In this document: positions 5,751 through 7,078 of the stretch, in pieces
Position numbering within the stretch: the stretch's first letter is position 1
Layout: the number at the start of each line of letters is the position of its first letter
Origin: an uncultured Anaerosacchariphilus sp.
GTDB lineage: Bacteria > Bacillota > Clostridia > Lachnospirales > Lachnospiraceae
NCBI GenBank assembly: GCA_934373375.1
Contig: CAKROP010000112.1
Coordinates: 1 to 7,078, forward strand
Direction of reading: 5' to 3'
DNA length: 7,078 nt
Notes under the pieces: model-generated
Databases searched by the model: none
What the model was told of the DNA's origin: nothing
What the model saw: the letters and a program-made list of their open reading frames with translations, nothing else
Program-made: the position numbers and the translations under genes

Positions 5751-6706
5751 ATTCTTTCTACCTCGTTTTCTTTTATCGTCTCAATTCGCACCCGACGCTC
5801 CCGTCCTCTGGTCTCCCAGATCATCAGATATACATGGAATTCCAGATTATCCTGTGCGATGGTAAAGGGTTCCTCGCGCAGTACTTCCGCGCGGATGCCC
5901 TGAGCGGCCAGCTCCTGCCTGCGCTCTTCGGCCTGCTGCTCCAGCCGTTTTACTACATTATCAGTTGCTTCTCCGAAGGAACGTCTGGGATAGTCCTGCA
6001 CGGCTTCCCGCAATCGCCGGGACAGCAGATCTATCACATTCTCGCATTCCGTGCAATGCAGCATGGCCGCAATCCGTTTTGCCAGAAAGGGCCAGGGATG
6101 CTTCCGATAAAACTTTAGCCGCCTCACCAGCTTTTTATTTCCGCATTCCCGCGCCAGCTCCTCCATAACGTTCAGCGCTTCTTCCGAAGGATTCCACGGT
6201 TCCGGAATCGGCACGATGTATTTCTCCGGAACGGCCGGATAACAGCAGTAATTCAGCGGTGGAAAATAGGCCAGATGCGCCAGTCGCTGCTCTTCCGGGG
6301 TACAATATTCCGGCCCCAGATATTCGCATTTATCCCGGAGAATCGCAATCCGATATTCCAGCTGCCGCAGATATTCATATCCAGGCACCCAGAAATGCGC
6401 GATTTCTCCATAATTGTAGAGATGTACTTCCAGATCCAGGTTTTCAAACAGCAATGTCACCGCGTTATCGCCCTGCCGGACCACCAGCACATACCTGGCC
6501 GCGTCCCGGCTCATGGACCAGGTCAACGCTCCCTCATAATCCTCCAGATAATGGCCGGTCAGCGCCGCGGTGCGAAATACCAGAAAGCTCTCCACGGCGT
6601 CGTTCATCAGATAAACCAACCTGCGCTCCGCATCGCCCTCTTTTGCTGGCAATAATTCAAACTGATCCTGCTCCAGCAATTCCTCCAGCATTATAAATGT
6701 ATCCAT
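5747..6706 (-). CDS. Soluble protein of unknown function, possibly DUF3878 family
   Basis: This complete 319-residue, acidic cytoplasmic protein has no signal peptide, membrane helix or recognised catalytic motif. The N-terminal part (about 30-110) looks like a mixed beta domain (RRLVYLMNDAVESFLVFR, RYVLVVRQGDNAVTLLFE, VHLYNYGEIAHFWVPGYEYL). The middle has a proline- and tyrosine-rich segment (147-172). The part after 174 is mainly helical and basic (KKLVRRLKFYRKHPWPF), with a likely coiled coil at 248-268, then a short beta-rich end (EFHVYLMIWETRGRERRVRIE). Its general look recalls the uncharacterised clostridial DUF3878 family; that is memory of sequence style, not a search result. AGAGGT lies 5 bases before the ATG. 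The gene overlaps the next by ATGA, suggesting that the two products are made in fixed ratio and may work together. Confidence 0.82.
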   Translation of the reverse strand: MDTFIMLEELLEQDQFELLPAKEGDAERRLVYLMNDAVESFLVFRTAALTGHYLEDYEGALTWSMSRDAARYVLVVRQGDNAVTLLFENLDLEVHLYNYGEIAHFWVPGYEYLRQLEYRIAILRDKCEYLGPEYCTPEEQRLAHLAYFPPLNYCCYPAVPEKYIVPIPEPWNPSEEALNVMEELARECGNKKLVRRLKFYRKHPWPFLAKRIAAMLHCTECENVIDLLSRRLREAVQDYPRRSFGEATDNVVKRLEQQAEERRQELAAQGIRAEVLREEPFTIAQDNLEFHVYLMIWETRGRERRVRIETIKENEVERI

Positions 6707-6735
6707 GTATAACCTCTTTTGTTTTTCTCCTTTTA

Positions 6736-6819
6736 CGCTCTTCTCAGCAGCTCCGCGATCTTTTCTAGGCGGAAATCAAAGCGTTCCTGTCCAACCTTTT
6801 GATTGAAACGGAGTTTTCT
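6736..6819 (-). pseudogene. In-frame 28-codon open tail after the U32-like stop, possible C-terminal remnant
   Basis: Directly after the TAA at 6820-6822 the same frame stays open for 28 codons to a second TAA (6733-6735). It encodes a basic start (RKLRFNQK) and then an amphipathic, helix-like stretch (ERFDFRLEKIAELLRRA). No ATG, GTG or TTG start lies in it, so it is not a gene of its own. It could be the former end of the upstream protein after a nonsense change, the remnant of another gene's 3' end, or chance: about a quarter of random 28-codon frames have no stop. The 14 bases to the next AGGAG-like stretch leave little other intergenic DNA. Confidence 0.3.
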
Positions 6820-7078
6820 TTAAAAAAGATCCAGCATATTATCCAGATAAATCTCTTCTCTGACTTCCAACTGATGCTCCGGCTTCGTCATGTAGTAGAG
6901 CAGGAACTCCAAAATCAGGGCACTGCCGAGGCCACGGCCCTCAATTTTGAACTGGGAAAACCCCATGGGCAGATAAATGTCCTGGATATCATCGATGCTG
7001 ATAAAAGCCAGGCTTTTCATGGCTTTGGAAAAACGATAGCCTTCTGCCACGTTGGGAGCCTGACAGATGTGCTCCACG
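6820..7078 (-). CDS. C-terminal fragment of a U32-peptidase-like protein (cut by right edge)
   Basis: The last 85 or so codons of a gene enter from beyond the window; the frame is open to the edge. A GTG at 7075-7077 is probably an internal valine rather than a start, because it has no visible ribosome binding site and the protein looks truncated. The stretch FISIDDIQDIYLPMGFSQFKIEGRG matches the layout of U32-type (YegQ/UbiV-like TIM-barrel) proteins, where a strand ending in KIEGR closes a barrel segment after a 'pathway/element' helix. A helix LILEFLLYYM and a charged end (REEIYLDNMLDLF) follow. U32 members are peptidases or oxygen-independent RNA or quinone hydroxylases; which applies here cannot be told. 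A single Cys (in HICQAP) is visible. It lies 113 bases upstream of the 319-residue gene. Confidence 0.6.
   Translation of the reverse strand, partial: VEHICQAPNVAEGYRFSKAMKSLAFISIDDIQDIYLPMGFSQFKIEGRGLGSALILEFLLYYMTKPEHQLEVREEIYLDNMLDLF

Noticed and set aside
6707..6819. Promoter for the 319-residue gene (TTGGAC at 6794 to 6789)
   Set aside because: No -10 hexamer lies at 16-18 bases (CGCCTA or GCCTAG), so there is no support for a start here; co-transcription with the upstream gene is simpler.
6818..6831. Run of six T before the TAA of the U32-like gene as a programmed frameshift site
   Set aside because: The codon phase (CTT TTT TAA) does not fit the usual X XXY YYZ slippery heptamer, and the -1 frame stops after about 15 codons of unremarkable sequence.

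Overview
The window looks like a chromosomal segment of a Gram-positive, low-to-mid GC Firmicute, most likely a gut-type clostridium (Lachnospiraceae-like). The grounds are strong AGGAG-type ribosome binding sites before every complete gene, an AT-rich sigma-A style promoter, PatB/NhaC/MarR proteins of clostridial appearance, and a gene that resembles an uncharacterised clostridial family. Every gene I can support lies on the minus strand, so transcription runs from right to left. There is no sign of tRNA, rRNA, CRISPR, insertion sequence or phage.

Right part (about 5037-7078, visibly GC-richer): the C-terminal end of a protein with a U32-peptidase-like KIEGR motif runs in from beyond the right edge. 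It is followed by a soluble protein of unknown function (319 aa, possibly the DUF3878 family) and a 6-7 helix membrane protein (237 aa). The last two genes overlap by ATGA and are probably translationally coupled. After the stop of the first gene, the same reading frame stays open for 28 more codons with protein-like content.

Left and central part (1-4942, AT-richer): a MarR-family regulator with its own terminator is followed by a probable operon of patB-like gene, NhaC-family antiporter, second patB-like gene and the start of a small membrane protein cut by the left edge. A consensus-type promoter (perfect TTGACA) and an imperfect palindrome at its start point precede the operon. The two PatB/MalY paralogues, PLP-dependent carbon-sulfur beta-lyases or aminotransferases, flank the transporter. 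A hairpin with a T-rich tail between the antiporter and the second patB gene contains an extended -10 promoter in its loop, which suggests separate control of the last genes.

The simplest reading of the centre is a regulated module that takes up and cleaves a sulfur-containing amino acid (cystathionine, cystine or a related thioether), releasing thiol or sulfide, pyruvate and ammonia. MarR would be the local regulator. The enzyme family assignments are strong; the substrate, the transporter's cargo and the regulatory link are inference. I see no clearly new type of system, but the paired-lyase layout, the promoter-in-hairpin and the in-frame tail after the right-hand stop deserve a check.
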